DNA of 64,000 nt from positions 216,171 to 280,170 of the forward strand of contig NZ_JACJUQ010000004.1 in NCBI RefSeq assembly GCF_014235845.1, read 5' to 3'. Position numbers and translations under genes: made by a program. How positions within the stretch are numbered: position 1 is the first letter of the stretch; each line of letters opens with the position of its first letter. The notes below the pieces were generated by a model. That model was not told where the DNA came from, did no database searches, and saw only the letters and a list, made by a program, of their open reading frames with translations. Below, in pieces: positions 18,118 to 26,884 of the stretch. The stretch comes from Pontivivens nitratireducens. GTDB lineage: Bacteria; Pseudomonadota; Alphaproteobacteria; Rhodobacterales; Rhodobacteraceae.

Positions 18118-18739
18118 TACGCTCCACCCGCTCGAACACGCGCCCGGTGTGGTCTTTCTCAAGCCGTTGGCCGCTGGCCGCCCGAATGTCGAGATCGGGG
18201 ATTTCACCTATTACGACGATCCCGCGCGGCCCGAGGATTTCTTCGAGCGCAACGTCCTCTACCACTACGATTTCATTGGCGACTGCCTGCGGATCGGCGC
18301 GTTCTGTGCCATCGCCACGGGCGCACGGTTCATGATGAATGGCGGCGCACATGCCATGGGCGGGTTTTCGACCTTTCCGTTCAATATTTTCGGTCATGGC
18401 TGGCAGGAGGGGTTTGATCCCGCCACATGGGTGGCCGAACAGCGCGGCGATACCATCGTTGGAGCCGATGTCTGGATCGGGCGGGACGCCACGATCATGC
18501 CCGGTGTGACCATCGGGGCCGGTGCGATCATCGCGACCGGCGCAATGGTCACCCGCGACGTCGCCCCCTATGCCATCGTCGCGGGCAATCCCGCGGTCGA
18601 GATTCGCCGCCGGTTCGACGCCGACATCGTGGACAGGTTGCTGGGGATCGCCTGGTGGGACTGGCCGGTGGACAGGATCACGCGCAACCTCAACGCGATC
18701 CGCGCCGCCGATATCGACGCGCTGGCGAACGCAATTTGA
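18098..18739 (+). CDS. CatB/Vat-type hexapeptide acetyltransferase
   Basis: 213 residues of the xenobiotic acetyltransferase (XAT) branch of left-handed beta-helix enzymes, which use acetyl-CoA. Hexapeptide turns are visible as IGDCLRIGAFCAIATGA and IVGADVWIGRDATIMPGVTIGAGAIIATGAMV. The catalytic His is probably that in GGAHAMGG. FPFNIFGHGW and AIVAGNPAVEIRRRF are typical CatB-like blocks. Chloramphenicol or streptogramin acetylation is known for some members, but most genomic homologues have unknown acceptors and resistance should not be assumed. The ATG at 18098 lies within the end of the MOSC gene. Confidence 0.85.
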   Translation: MTGPDPDTLHPLEHAPGVVFLKPLAAGRPNVEIGDFTYYDDPARPEDFFERNVLYHYDFIGDCLRIGAFCAIATGARFMMNGGAHAMGGFSTFPFNIFGHGWQEGFDPATWVAEQRGDTIVGADVWIGRDATIMPGVTIGAGAIIATGAMVTRDVAPYAIVAGNPAVEIRRRFDADIVDRLLGIAWWDWPVDRITRNLNAIRAADIDALANAI

Positions 18740-18829
18740 TCTCGCACCCGGACGGCGCATGAAGTATCCCGAAGCTCACCGTCCGGGCCGATCGCCCGCG
18801 ACATGGACAATTCTGGAAGGTGCCGCCCC

Positions 18830-19480
18830 ATGACCCCTCGTTTCCCACTGGCCGAAACACCGGACGCGGCGGCGCTGGCAAAGGGCCGCTCGCTGTTTCT
18901 GGGCCCGTGCGAATTCGTGAAGGGCGTGGTCGCGATGGAGGGCTTGCCCCCAGCGGACCGACTGGAATTCTGCATGGCGGGCCGCTCGAACGTGGGCAAG
19001 TCCAGCCTGATCAACGCGCTGACCGGACGCAAGGCATTGGCGCGGACCTCGAACACACCCGGCCGCACGCAGGAGATCAACTTCTTCGCGCTGGCCGACA
19101 CGCATTACATGGTCGATCTGCCGGGCTACGGCTTCGCCAAGGCACCCGTTGCGGTGGTCGCGAAATGGCAGGCGCTGCTCAAGAACTATCTGGCCGGGCG
19201 CCAGACCCTGCGTCGTGTCTTCCTGCTGATCGACAGCCGCCATGGCGCAAAGGAAGTGGATGAGGAAATCATGTCCGTGCTCGACCGCGCGGCGGTACCC
19301 TTTCACACCGTGATGACCAAGATCGACAAACCGCGCCCGGCTGAGCTGGAAGCATCGCTGGAGCGCACCCGGCAGATCATCGCCAAGCATCCGACCGCCT
19401 ATCCGGAAATCATACTGACCTCCTCCGACAAGGGGGACGGGGTCGAGACCCTGCGCGCGATCATCGCGGGCCTGAACTGA
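18830..19480 (+). CDS. engB: Ribosome biogenesis GTPase EngB/YsxC
   Basis: A 216-residue TRAFAC GTPase needed for late large-subunit assembly and cell division. G1 is GRSNVGKSS, G3 is DLPGYGFAKA and G4 is TKIDK. G2 corresponds to the Thr in SNTPGRTQ. An N-terminal extension of about 40 residues before the G domain is normal in alphaproteobacteria. The ATG at 18830 is preferred over one 27 nt upstream because GGAAGG precedes it at a suitable distance. It precedes argB by 9 nt. The yidC-MOSC-acetyltransferase-engB-argB run is probably one transcript. Confidence 0.95.
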   Translation: MTPRFPLAETPDAAALAKGRSLFLGPCEFVKGVVAMEGLPPADRLEFCMAGRSNVGKSSLINALTGRKALARTSNTPGRTQEINFFALADTHYMVDLPGYGFAKAPVAVVAKWQALLKNYLAGRQTLRRVFLLIDSRHGAKEVDEEIMSVLDRAAVPFHTVMTKIDKPRPAELEASLERTRQIIAKHPTAYPEIILTSSDKGDGVETLRAIIAGLN

Positions 19481-19489
19481 GAGTTGGGG

Positions 19490-20401
19490 ATGGAACTGAT
19501 GGAAAAATCGACTGCATCGAGCCGCGACTGGCTCGCCACCGCGCGCACACTGTCCGAGGCGCTGCCCTATCTGCAACGCTATGACGGTGCGACGGTCGTG
19601 GTCAAATTCGGCGGTCACGCAATGTCCGACGACGCGGCGATGGAACGCTTCGCCCGCGATATCGTCCTGATGAAGCAATGCAACGTGCATCCGGTCGTGG
19701 TTCACGGCGGCGGGCCGCAGATCAACCAGATGCTGGAACGGCTCGCCATCAAATCCGAATTCATCGACGGCAAGCGCGTGACGGATGAGGCAACGGTCGA
19801 GGTCGTCGAAATGGTGCTGGCCGGTCGCATCAACAAGCAGATCGTACAGGCGATCAACGATCAGGGGGGGCGCGCCGTCGGGTTGAGCGGCAAGGACGCC
19901 AAGCTGATCGTGTGCGACAAGGCCACCAAGACCCGCAAGGATCCTGACAGCAATATCGAGAAGGTGCTAGACCTCGGTTTCGTCGGGGAACCGTCGGAGG
20001 TGAATCCCGGCGTGATCAAGCTGTTCACCGACAGCGATTTCATCCCCGTCGTGGCCCCGATCGGCGCAGGTCGCAACGGTGAGACGTTCAACATCAACGG
20101 CGACACCGCCGCCGGGGCGCTGGCCGGTGCATTGAAGGCGGATCGCCTGCTGCTGCTGACCGATGTCGCCGGAGTCAAGGACGCCGACGGCGATGTGGTC
20201 ACGCGCCTGACCCCCGCCGACGTGCGCCGCCTGACGGATGAGGGTGTCATCTCCGGCGGGATGATCCCCAAGACGGAAACGGCCCTGCACGCGATGGAAA
20301 AGGGCGTCGGTGCCGTGGTCATCCTGGACGGGCGCGCGCCCCATGCCTGTTTGCTGGAACTGTTCACGGAACATGGTGCGGGAACCCTCATCAAGGCCTG
20401 A
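19490..20401 (+). CDS. argB: Acetylglutamate kinase
   Basis: A 303-residue amino-acid-kinase-family enzyme that phosphorylates N-acetyl-L-glutamate, the second step and usual feedback point of arginine synthesis. VVKFGGHAM is the phosphate-binding glycine loop. [11 protein letters not shown], the [12 protein letters not shown] segment, [12 protein letters not shown] and [13 protein letters not shown] are all present. The long N-terminal helix (about 1-25) that forms the arginine-sensitive hexamer is present, so arginine inhibition is likely. ATG at 19490 is chosen. A TTG two codons earlier and an ATG three codons later are also in frame. Confidence 0.96.
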   Translation: MELMEKSTASSRDWLATARTLSEALPYLQRYDGATVVVKFGGHAMSDDAAMERFARDIVLMKQCNVHPVVVHGGGPQINQMLERLAIKSEFIDGKRVTDEATVEVVEMVLAGRINKQIVQAINDQGGRAVGLSGKDAKLIVCDKATKTRKDPDSNIEKVLDLGFVGEPSEVNPGVIKLFTDSDFIPVVAPIGAGRNGETFNINGDTAAGALAGALKADRLLLLTDVAGVKDADGDVVTRLTPADVRRLTDEGVISGGMIPKTETALHAMEKGVGAVVILDGRAPHACLLELFTEHGAGTLIKA

Positions 20402-20496
20402 TCGCCATGGCCAACGCCCTTGCCGCTGGCATCGGGCGGTTCGATTTTTCCCGCAACGTCCTTGATTATGACAAGGGTTTAATTCGGTATTGCTGC

Positions 20497-21009
20497 ATGA
20501 AGAGAATCGTTTTGATCCGCCACGCAAAGTCCTCCTGGTCCGATCCAGATCAAGAGGATATCGCGCGCCCCCTCAACCAACGCGGGCGTTTGTCCGCAGC
20601 GCTGATGGCCGCACAGATCGTTGAGCTCGATGCGGTCCCGGACGCCGTATGGCTGTCGCCCGCCGCCCGCACGGTGGAGACGTGGGAGCGCATGAAGCCG
20701 ATCCTGGGTGAGGTCGAGGCGGAAACGCACAAGGCGCTCTATATGGCCGATCCGGACACGATGCTGAAAATCCTGCAGTCCACGTCGTCCAAGGCCAAAA
20801 CGGTGGCAATCGTGGGGCATCAGCCCGGCGTCAGTGCCTTCGCGCGCAAGTTGTCCGACGGAAAAATCGGGCCGACCTGCGCACGGGCCTTTACCCATTT
20901 TCCGACAGCCGGGCTGGCAATCCTGTCCACTCAGGAGGAAAAGTGGTCAAAGGTGACATTCAAGTCGTGCCGGTTCGAACATTTCTCGGTTCCCAAGGAC
21001 CTGGTATGA
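20497..21009 (+). CDS. sixA: SixA-type histidine phosphatase
   Basis: A 170-residue histidine-phosphatase-superfamily protein. The RHAKSSW motif at residues 8-14 holds the nucleophilic His. The second catalytic His lies in VGHQPGVS. SixA in E. coli dephosphorylates the phosphohistidine of NPr in the nitrogen PTS. The substrate here is unknown. The ATG at 20497 gives the usual MKRIVLIRHAKSS start. An upstream in-frame ATG would add 30 residues without family similarity. The intergenic stretch from argB is 95 nt, so it may have its own promoter. Confidence 0.85.
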   Translation: MKRIVLIRHAKSSWSDPDQEDIARPLNQRGRLSAALMAAQIVELDAVPDAVWLSPAARTVETWERMKPILGEVEAETHKALYMADPDTMLKILQSTSSKAKTVAIVGHQPGVSAFARKLSDGKIGPTCARAFTHFPTAGLAILSTQEEKWSKVTFKSCRFEHFSVPKDLV

Positions 21010-21085
21010 CCCCCACCACCGGGACACCCTTGTAGTCGCATCAGGGTGTATACACTTGATAACCAGTGGAGTTGGAGGGAATCAC

Positions 21086-21307
21086 ATGAATGCCATTCGA
21101 TCTATGGTCCGGGCCGCTCAAACGATCGTGTCGGGTCGCAACGCGGATATTTTCATCGAAATTTCCAATGCGACGGGCGTGTCCGCGTTCCGTCTGGCCG
21201 GTATGACGCGGTCTGAAATCCTGCAAACGATCCGTGATGCGGGCATTCCCCTGTCCACGATTCCGATTCACATCGTCCATGCGCTCGGTCTGGTTCACGC
21301 CGACTGA
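21086..21307 (+). CDS. Small protein of unknown function
   Basis: 73 residues beginning MNAIRSMVRAAQTIVSG, not recognised. A strong ribosome site (GGAGGG, 6 nt before the ATG) and a separate upstream gap with ATs around 21047-21060 support translation. The composition is mixed alpha with hydrophobic heptads and no signal peptide, membrane helix or cysteine. The GMTRSEILQTIRDAGIPLSTIPIHIVHAL stretch (described by its ends only) resembles a short helical bundle. It sits between sixA and the antiporter gene with no overlap to either, so an operon link is unclear. Confidence 0.6.
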   Translation: MNAIRSMVRAAQTIVSGRNADIFIEISNATGVSAFRLAGMTRSEILQTIRDAGIPLSTIPIHIVHALGLVHAD

Positions 21308-21417
21308 TCGGCGCAACCTACTGGTTTTCATGCCATCATACAGTTGAGGCTGGCCCCTGCGGGGGCTAGGGTTGCGCCATACCCACCGGCGGGCGGGACC
21401 ATCTGTAGGAGGGGGCA

Positions 21418-23169
21418 ATGGCAACCGAAGTCGCGACCGATCCTCTTTTGCTGTCTGCCGCCATCTTCCTTGGTTCTGCCGTCATCGCCGTTCCGATCTT
21501 CAACCGGCTGGGTTTGGGATCTGTGCTGGGCTATCTGGCCGCCGGAGCCGTGATCGGACCGTTCGGGCTGGGCCTGTTCAGCGATGTGGACGGGATCCTG
21601 CACTTTGCCGAGTTCGGCGTCGTCCTGCTGTTGTTCATCATCGGTCTGGAGCTCAAGCCCGCGCGGCTGTGGCGATTGCGGTCCGACATTTTCGGGCTGG
21701 GAACGCTGCAAATCGTCCTAACCGGAGCGATCATCGCCGGGTTCTGTTATCTGGCGGGAGTGTCCGTTCCCACGTCCATCGTGACCGGGGGCGCGCTGGC
21801 GCTCAGTTCGACCGCATTCGGTGTGCAGATCCTGCGAGAGAAACAGGACCTGAACGCGCCCTACGGCGACCGGGCGTTTTCCATCCTGCTGGCGCAGGAT
21901 CTCGCCATTGTGCCTCTGTTTACTTTGGTCGCGCTCCTCGGCCCGGCCTCCACGCCGGAGGGGAACGTCTGGATTGAAGGTGGCATCGCGGTGGGGGCCG
22001 TGCTGGCGCTCTACGTGACGATCCGGTATTTGATGCGCCCGTTTTTCAGGGTGATGGCCGCTACCGGCTCAAACGAATTGTTCCTGTCCGCGGCATTGCT
22101 CGTGGTGATCTGCGCGGCTCTGTTGATGAACGCGGCCGGGCTGTCCATGGCGCTGGGGGCGTTCATCGCAGGCGTCCTGCTGGCGGAGAGCGAGTTTCGC
22201 CACCAGTTGGAAACGGATATCGAGCCGTTTCGCGGATTGCTGCTGGGCCTGTTCTTCATGGGCTTCGGGATGACGCTCGACTGGTCGCTCATTGCGGATT
22301 TCTGGTGGATCGTCATCGGCGGGGCGCTGGGGTTGTTCGCGGTCAAGGCGCTGGTGCTGTACGGGCTGTCGCGGTTGTTCCGCTCCCCCCATGCCGACGC
22401 GCTGCGGATCGCGGCGACCATCGGTCAGGGGGGGGAATTCGCCTTTGTCATGGTGTCCCTCGCGACCAGCGCCGGGATCATGAGCGGGACTGTCCCCGCC
22501 ACGCTATCGGCCATCGTCACATTGTCCATGGTGCTGACACCCGGCGCTGTCGCGGTTGCGGAACGCATCCTCGACCGTGGGGAGGACGAGACCGCCGACG
22601 GAATGAACGGCCCGGACGCGGCAAAGCAGACGCGGGCCATCGTCGCGGGGTTCGGGCGTGTGGGGCAGATCGTCGCGCGGCTGCTCAGAATGCGGGGGGT
22701 CGAAGTTACGATCATCGACAACTCCCCCCGCCGCATCCGCATCGCGGAAACCTTTGGCACACGCGTTTATTTTGGCGACGCCCGCAGGCTCGACATTATG
22801 GAGAGTGCCGGGGCAGGACGCGCGGATATTCTTTTTCTGTGCATAGACGACAGGCACGGAGGCGTCGAAACGGTGGAGAAACTGCGCGAGCGGTTCCCCC
22901 AGCTGAAGATATTCGCCGACACCTATGATCGCTTCTCTGAGAACCTGATGCGCGCGGCCGGCGCTGATTTCGTCGTTCGTGAAAAGTTCGAAAGCGCGCT
23001 TCTGCTGGCGCGTCGTGGGCTAGAGGAACTGGGCGACGCGGAAATCTGCGACGATCTGATCGAGGAATTCCGCCGGCGGGACGAGGAACGCCTGCAACTG
23101 GAAACCCAGCATGGTTCCGTCAAGGCGTTGGAGATGTTGCGCCAGAAATACGTGTTGGATGAGGAATAG
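21418..23169 (+). CDS. CPA2 monovalent cation:proton antiporter with RCK domain (KefB/YbaL-like)
   Basis: 583 residues. The N-terminal Na/H-exchanger domain (about 1-385) has a dozen or so membrane helices, including the ELKPARLWRL loop typical of KefB/KefC/YbaL proteins and a QDLAIVP ion-path segment. A cytoplasmic RCK/TrkA-N domain starts near 404 with the nucleotide motif GFGRVGQIVARLL and the acidic IDNS end of beta-2. A short coiled C-terminal segment follows. Expected role: potassium/proton antiport gated by nucleotides or, in Kef, by glutathione adducts. KefF/KefG partners are absent. GGAGGGGG lies just before the ATG. Confidence 0.9.
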   Translation: MATEVATDPLLLSAAIFLGSAVIAVPIFNRLGLGSVLGYLAAGAVIGPFGLGLFSDVDGILHFAEFGVVLLLFIIGLELKPARLWRLRSDIFGLGTLQIVLTGAIIAGFCYLAGVSVPTSIVTGGALALSSTAFGVQILREKQDLNAPYGDRAFSILLAQDLAIVPLFTLVALLGPASTPEGNVWIEGGIAVGAVLALYVTIRYLMRPFFRVMAATGSNELFLSAALLVVICAALLMNAAGLSMALGAFIAGVLLAESEFRHQLETDIEPFRGLLLGLFFMGFGMTLDWSLIADFWWIVIGGALGLFAVKALVLYGLSRLFRSPHADALRIAATIGQGGEFAFVMVSLATSAGIMSGTVPATLSAIVTLSMVLTPGAVAVAERILDRGEDETADGMNGPDAAKQTRAIVAGFGRVGQIVARLLRMRGVEVTIIDNSPRRIRIAETFGTRVYFGDARRLDIMESAGAGRADILFLCIDDRHGGVETVEKLRERFPQLKIFADTYDRFSENLMRAAGADFVVREKFESALLLARRGLEELGDAEICDDLIEEFRRRDEERLQLETQHGSVKALEMLRQKYVLDEE

Positions 23170-23264
23170 CGCACGCCGCATACCGTGCAGCGATCCGTAA
23201 ATTTCGGCACGCAGGGGGCGGCGGTTCATCTTTGCTCCACTGCCCTCGGACCCAAGTTGCGGTT

Positions 23265-24092
23265 TTACAAGATCACCTTGGGTTCACCGCACCCCGGCAC
23301 ACCATCGCAAACATGAAAGACCGCGCCTGACAGGGGGTCGGCGGCGCGGGCGGCCGCGTCCATTCCTTCATAGGCGGTGGTCGCGTACAGGGTCCCTTCC
23401 GGCGTCAGGGCCGGGCATGTGACCTGCGCCACCGGCAGATGTTCCACATGATCCACCCGCCCATCGGGCGCATGCCGCACGATCTGTCCGCCCCCCCAGC
23501 GCGCCGACCAGATATAGCCATCCGCATCGCAAATCGCGCCGTCACATCCTTCGGCCTCCACAAAGAGTTGCCGCCCCGCGACAGGCCAGCCCTGCCCGTC
23601 CAGCGCGACGGTCCAGATCGTTTTGGCCGCCGTATCCGAGAAATACATCCGGTCCCCCTGCGGTGCGAAGCAGATCGAGTTGCAGATGGTGATGCGGTCG
23701 AACATCTTGCGGATTTCGCCACGATAGTAGCGATATATCGCCCCCGCACCCGGCTCTGCCCTCCGGCCCATCGTTCCGATCCAGAATCCCCCATGCGGGT
23801 CCGCGCGCCCGTCATTCGAGCGGGTGGCGGAATTGTCCGCCTCCAGTGGCGCGACGAGGGTCCGCGCCCCGTCGTCGATGTCGAACATCCACAGGCCGGT
23901 TTCGCTGGCGATCAACAGCGTGTTGTGATCGATCCAGCCCGCCGCGGAATGGGCTTCGTCAAAGGACCAGTCGCGCGCCTTGGTGTAGAGCCGCTTGCCC
24001 AGAATATCGAACCAGAACAACTCGCCACGGTCGGGGTGCCACAGCGGCCCCTCCCCCAGTTCGCACAGACGGTCGTCATAGATCTCAGCCAT
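23265..24092 (-). CDS. SMP-30/gluconolactonase-family sugar lactonase
   Basis: 275 residues of the six-bladed propeller lactonase family, which hydrolyses aldonolactones using a divalent metal. The metal-site Glu lies in LGEGPLW (residues 11-17), Asn/Asp ligands in ATRSNDGRADPHGGFWIGTMG and TICNSICFAP, and the catalytic Asp in YFSDTAAKTI. As last gene of the SDR-dgoK-dgoA operon, it probably opens galactono-1,4-lactone. The ATG at 24092 overlaps the end of dgoA by 8 nt, which fits translational coupling. In-frame codons upstream of it belong to the dgoA overlap and are unlikely to be used. Confidence 0.88.
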   Translation of the reverse strand: MAEIYDDRLCELGEGPLWHPDRGELFWFDILGKRLYTKARDWSFDEAHSAAGWIDHNTLLIASETGLWMFDIDDGARTLVAPLEADNSATRSNDGRADPHGGFWIGTMGRRAEPGAGAIYRYYRGEIRKMFDRITICNSICFAPQGDRMYFSDTAAKTIWTVALDGQGWPVAGRQLFVEAEGCDGAICDADGYIWSARWGGGQIVRHAPDGRVDHVEHLPVAQVTCPALTPEGTLYATTAYEGMDAAARAADPLSGAVFHVCDGVPGCGEPKVIL

Positions 24093-24690
24093 CGAAGACC
24101 CCGTCATAGGCCGTGACGACGGCTGCGGCCCGGTCCGCCACCTCCCGCGGGGACATCCCCGGTTTGTAGAGGGCGGAGCCGAGGCCGAAGCCATCCGCGC
24201 TGGCCGCCGCCCAGTCGGCAAAGTTCGACGACCGCGCCCCACCCACAGCATAGACCAGCGTCCCCTCGGGCAGCACGGCGCGTATAGCTTTCAAGCCCTC
24301 GATCCCCGCCATGCCTGCGGGAAACAGTTTCAGCGCGTCGGCTCCGGTCTTGAGGGCGGCGAAACATTCGCTGGGCGTGAAAACCCCGGGAAAGGACTTC
24401 ATTCTTAGGGTTTTCGTGCATCGGATCACTTGCAAGTCGCAATTGGGGGATACGATGAAGGTGGCCCCGGTTTCCTTAACCGCGGCGACCTGCTTTGTGG
24501 TTAGAACCGTGCCCGCGCCCAGTTCGGCACGATCCCCCACCGCGCCGACCATGTTGCGGATCGAGGTCAGCGGATCGGGGGAGTTCAGCGGCACCTCGAT
24601 ACGGGTGATGCCCGCCGTGACCAGAACCTCGGCAATCGCGGCTGCCGCCTGCGGCTCAACCCCGCGCAGGATCGCGATCAGATGCCTCAT
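24085..24690 (-). CDS. dgoA: 2-dehydro-3-deoxy-6-phosphogalactonate aldolase
   Basis: A 201-residue class I aldolase of the KDPG/KDPGal family that splits KDPGal into pyruvate and glyceraldehyde 3-phosphate. LIAILRGV contains the general-base-region Glu/Arg pattern. The Schiff-base lysine is in GADALKLFPAG. The GAGTVLT motif follows the usual order. DgoA rather than Eda is favoured by the adjacent dgoK with 4-nt overlap and by KLFPAG. Start and stop codons interlock with both neighbours. Confidence 0.92.
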   Translation of the reverse strand: MRHLIAILRGVEPQAAAAIAEVLVTAGITRIEVPLNSPDPLTSIRNMVGAVGDRAELGAGTVLTTKQVAAVKETGATFIVSPNCDLQVIRCTKTLRMKSFPGVFTPSECFAALKTGADALKLFPAGMAGIEGLKAIRAVLPEGTLVYAVGGARSSNFADWAAASADGFGLGSALYKPGMSPREVADRAAAVVTAYDGVFDG

Positions 24691-25565
24691 GATGCCTCCC
24701 GTGCGGCGATCAGGCCCGCCAGTACCATAGCGGTTCCGTCGTGACACTGTGCTGTCAGGCCCACGGCCTCCAGCGCGGCGCGATAGGTTTCGGTCACGTT
24801 CGGCGCGCCGATCAGGGCGACCTCCTGCCCCAACCAATATGGCTTCATCGCCGCCAGTTCCACACCGAGCAGGGTTCCCCACAATCGCGCCCGCGCCGCT
24901 GCACCGTCGCTGCCGTTGAGCACTTCCGCAGCCCGAATGCCGAACAATGCCGTGGCCAGCCGTTCGGGCCGTGAAAGCGCGTCGTCCAGCGCCGTTGCGA
25001 AAGCCTCCCCGTCCCATCCGTCGCCAACCGAATGATTCAGGACGGAGCGTTGCTCCAGCAACTGAAACAACTCACCCGTCATAGCGGTGCGGAAATGGCA
25101 AAGCTCGCCCGCGCTGATCCGCGCCCATTTCGTATGGGTTCCAGGCAGGCACAGCACGCCGTCGAAATCCGGCTGCCCGGACAGGAAACCGGCGATCTGC
25201 GTTTCCTCACCCCGCATCACGTCCGTCGGTTCGGCCTGCGATGCGCCTGACAGGATGTGCACGGTCAAGCGCGGATCCTGCGTCGGGGCGATGACGGAAC
25301 GCGCGGCGGGCGCGCATGGCACGGGTTGATAGGGTGCCTCGACCCAACCCTCCCGCGATCCGACCGTTCCGCAGGCCCAGAGGTCCACTGGCCCGTCGAT
25401 CCAGTCGGATACCAACGTCAGCAGGGTACCCTCGAACTGGTCGCGGTCCAGCACGCTTCCGCCCGCGTCCGAGGTCGCCTGGGCCACGACATCGCGTCCG
25501 TTCATGGCCCAGACCCGCAGGTTCGACATGCCCCAATCAGCGGCGATCCATTCAGCTTTCATCAT
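24687..25565 (-). CDS. dgoK: 2-dehydro-3-deoxygalactonokinase
   Basis: A 292-residue sugar kinase of the DgoK family that phosphorylates 2-dehydro-3-deoxy-D-galactonate with ATP. The N-terminal DWGMSNLRVW segment is the phosphate-1-like loop of the ASKHA fold. The CLPGTHTKWARI and MTGELFQLL blocks are characteristic of DgoK. The ATG at 25565 overlaps the SDR stop by 4 nt (ATGA). A second ATG is adjacent in frame. Placed between the dehydrogenase and the aldolase, it fixes the pathway as De Ley-Doudoroff. Confidence 0.92.
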   Translation of the reverse strand: MMKAEWIAADWGMSNLRVWAMNGRDVVAQATSDAGGSVLDRDQFEGTLLTLVSDWIDGPVDLWACGTVGSREGWVEAPYQPVPCAPAARSVIAPTQDPRLTVHILSGASQAEPTDVMRGEETQIAGFLSGQPDFDGVLCLPGTHTKWARISAGELCHFRTAMTGELFQLLEQRSVLNHSVGDGWDGEAFATALDDALSRPERLATALFGIRAAEVLNGSDGAAARARLWGTLLGVELAAMKPYWLGQEVALIGAPNVTETYRAALEAVGLTAQCHDGTAMVLAGLIAAREAS

Positions 25566-26332
25566 CCGGTAAACACCACGCCCCCATCCACGACCAGTGC
25601 CTGAGCGGTCATCATCCGACTGGCCTTTGAGGCCAGAAACAAAGTTGCATCCACGATGTCCCGCGCGACGAGGTGCTCCTTCAGACATTGCCCGTTCAGA
25701 TGCTCCCGCAGCGACTCCTCGGTGGCCCACAAGTCCATCTGACGATCAGTCAGGACCCAGCCGGGGACCAGCGCGTTGACACGGATCGCGTCCGGCCCGA
25801 ACTCACGCGCATGGGTGCGCGTCAGACCCAGAATCGCCGCCTTCGCCGCGACATAGGCCGGATAGCCCGCATTGGCCATGCCATAGGACGCGGAGGAGAA
25901 GTTGATGATCGCACCGCCCCCCGCCGCGCGCATTCCGGGCACCACATGCTGCGTGGTAAAGAAATGTGGGCGCAGATTGACCGCGTGGTTCCAGTCCCAA
26001 TCCTCGACCGAGTAGTCCAACGTGTCGTGCCGCGTATCGTTCGCGGCATTGTTTACCAGAACCGTGATCGCGCCGAACTTGTCTGCCGCCTCATCCATGC
26101 AGAATTTGAGGTGATCGATATCGGTAATATCGCATTTCATGAAGTGCGGACGGTTGGCGTGCTCACGCTCCATCCGGTCGCAGAATTCCGTCGCATCGGA
26201 GCGTTGGACGAAACTGACATGCGCCCCAGCAGCAAGGAACCCTTCCGTCAGGGAGGCCCCGATACCGGAGCCGCCGCCGGTGATGAAGACCGACTGTCCG
26301 GCAAGGTCATGAAAGGTCGCGTATTCGGTCAT
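25562..26332 (-). CDS. SDR sugar dehydrogenase, probable D-galactose 1-dehydrogenase
   Basis: 256 residues. Classical SDR motifs are complete: TGGGSGIG nucleotide loop (near 19-26), NNAA in place of NNAG, catalytic Ser in NFSSASYG, and YVAAK with the essential Tyr and Lys. It is the first gene of the operon, so oxidation of galactose to galactonolactone with NAD(P) is the best inference. L-arabinose, D-fucose or D-galactose are all possible for such enzymes. The ATG at 26332 gives MTEYATFHDLAGQSVF. A longer in-frame reading upstream crosses the promoter gap and is not homologous. Confidence 0.85.
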   Translation of the reverse strand: MTEYATFHDLAGQSVFITGGGSGIGASLTEGFLAAGAHVSFVQRSDATEFCDRMEREHANRPHFMKCDITDIDHLKFCMDEAADKFGAITVLVNNAANDTRHDTLDYSVEDWDWNHAVNLRPHFFTTQHVVPGMRAAGGGAIINFSSASYGMANAGYPAYVAAKAAILGLTRTHAREFGPDAIRVNALVPGWVLTDRQMDLWATEESLREHLNGQCLKEHLVARDIVDATLFLASKASRMMTAQALVVDGGVVFTG

Positions 26333-26654
26333 CAATGGCTCTCCCGCGTTAGGGGCGGATATCCCGGCCCAGTAAAACAGTAGATCGGGGTCGGCGTTCC
26401 GGTGCGTCTGCATTACAGGATATAGCTTGGAATGGCTTCGGGTATACACCCAGCCCAACCAGCTTGACCGTGATGAGAACCCCACCCATCGGGCCGGGAT
26501 AAGCGGATGATTGGCCCGCTTCGATCCGGCACACGTGATGCTGTTCGACACCAGGTCGGCAACCCGGGTTCGGCAGCGACAACTAACGCGGAACGGAACC
26601 AATTCACGGCTGCGCTGTTACTTATACAATCGCAACTGAACGGACGGACTGAAA
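26333..26654. promoter_or_regulatory. Upstream region of the galactose operon, with GTATAC palindrome
   Basis: A 322-bp gap between the minus-strand sugar operon and the plus-strand PLDc_N gene. It holds no convincing gene. GGTATACACC at 26441-26450 has a GTATAC core like operators of GntR-family sugar-acid regulators. It lies about 110 bp upstream of the SDR start, in a suitable place for control. No regulator gene is adjacent. Both the promoter and the operator are inference. Confidence 0.3.
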
Positions 26655-26819
26655 ATGGAATTCATTCTTGGAATTATCTGGCTCGGCCTCTGGCTCTGGG
26701 CACTGATCAAGATTCTCGGCTCGGGCGCAAGCACGGGCTCAAAGGTGCTCTGGGTTCTTCTGGTTCTGGTGTTGCCGGTCATCGGATTCATCATCTGGTT
26801 CTTTGCCGGACCAAAATGA
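26655..26819 (+). CDS. Small PLDc_N-domain membrane protein
   Basis: 54 residues, too short for most gene finders. It is nearly all membrane: two hydrophobic helices (about 3-19 and 31-50) joined by a short polar loop, SGASTGSKV. The pattern LWALIKIL ... WVLLVLVLPVIGFIIWFFAGP matches the PLDc_N (phospholipase D nuclease N-terminal) domain, found alone in many small membrane proteins and otherwise in cardiolipin synthases and Bacillus YxlE-type proteins. The stand-alone form has no established function. A GGACGGA stretch precedes the ATG. A well-formed terminator follows 25 nt after the stop. Confidence 0.8.
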   Translation: MEFILGIIWLGLWLWALIKILGSGASTGSKVLWVLLVLVLPVIGFIIWFFAGPK

Positions 26820-26843
26820 CCTAGATCATATACTTACGCTTGG

Positions 26844-26879
26844 CGCGGCAGGGGAAACCCTCGCCGCGTCTTTCGTTTT
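26844..26879 (+). terminator. Terminator after the PLDc_N gene, possibly bidirectional
   Basis: Seen: CGCGGC-AGGG (26844-26853), a GAAA loop, CCCT, one bulged C, then GCCGCG (26863-26868) followed by TCTTTCGTTTT. It lies just beyond the cobO stop on the minus strand, so the same stem may also end the cobalamin operon. Confidence 0.7.
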
Positions 26880-26884
26880 GCGGC

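Noticed and set aside
18098..18739. Antibiotic-resistance gene call for the CatB/Vat-like acetyltransferase
   Set aside because: It lies in a conserved housekeeping run with no mobile element. Such chromosomal XAT homologues usually have other substrates.
21346..21366. GC hairpin before the antiporter gene
   Set aside because: A GCCCC/GGGGC stem exists, but no T run follows on the plus strand. It may be a leader hairpin, but a terminator is not supported.
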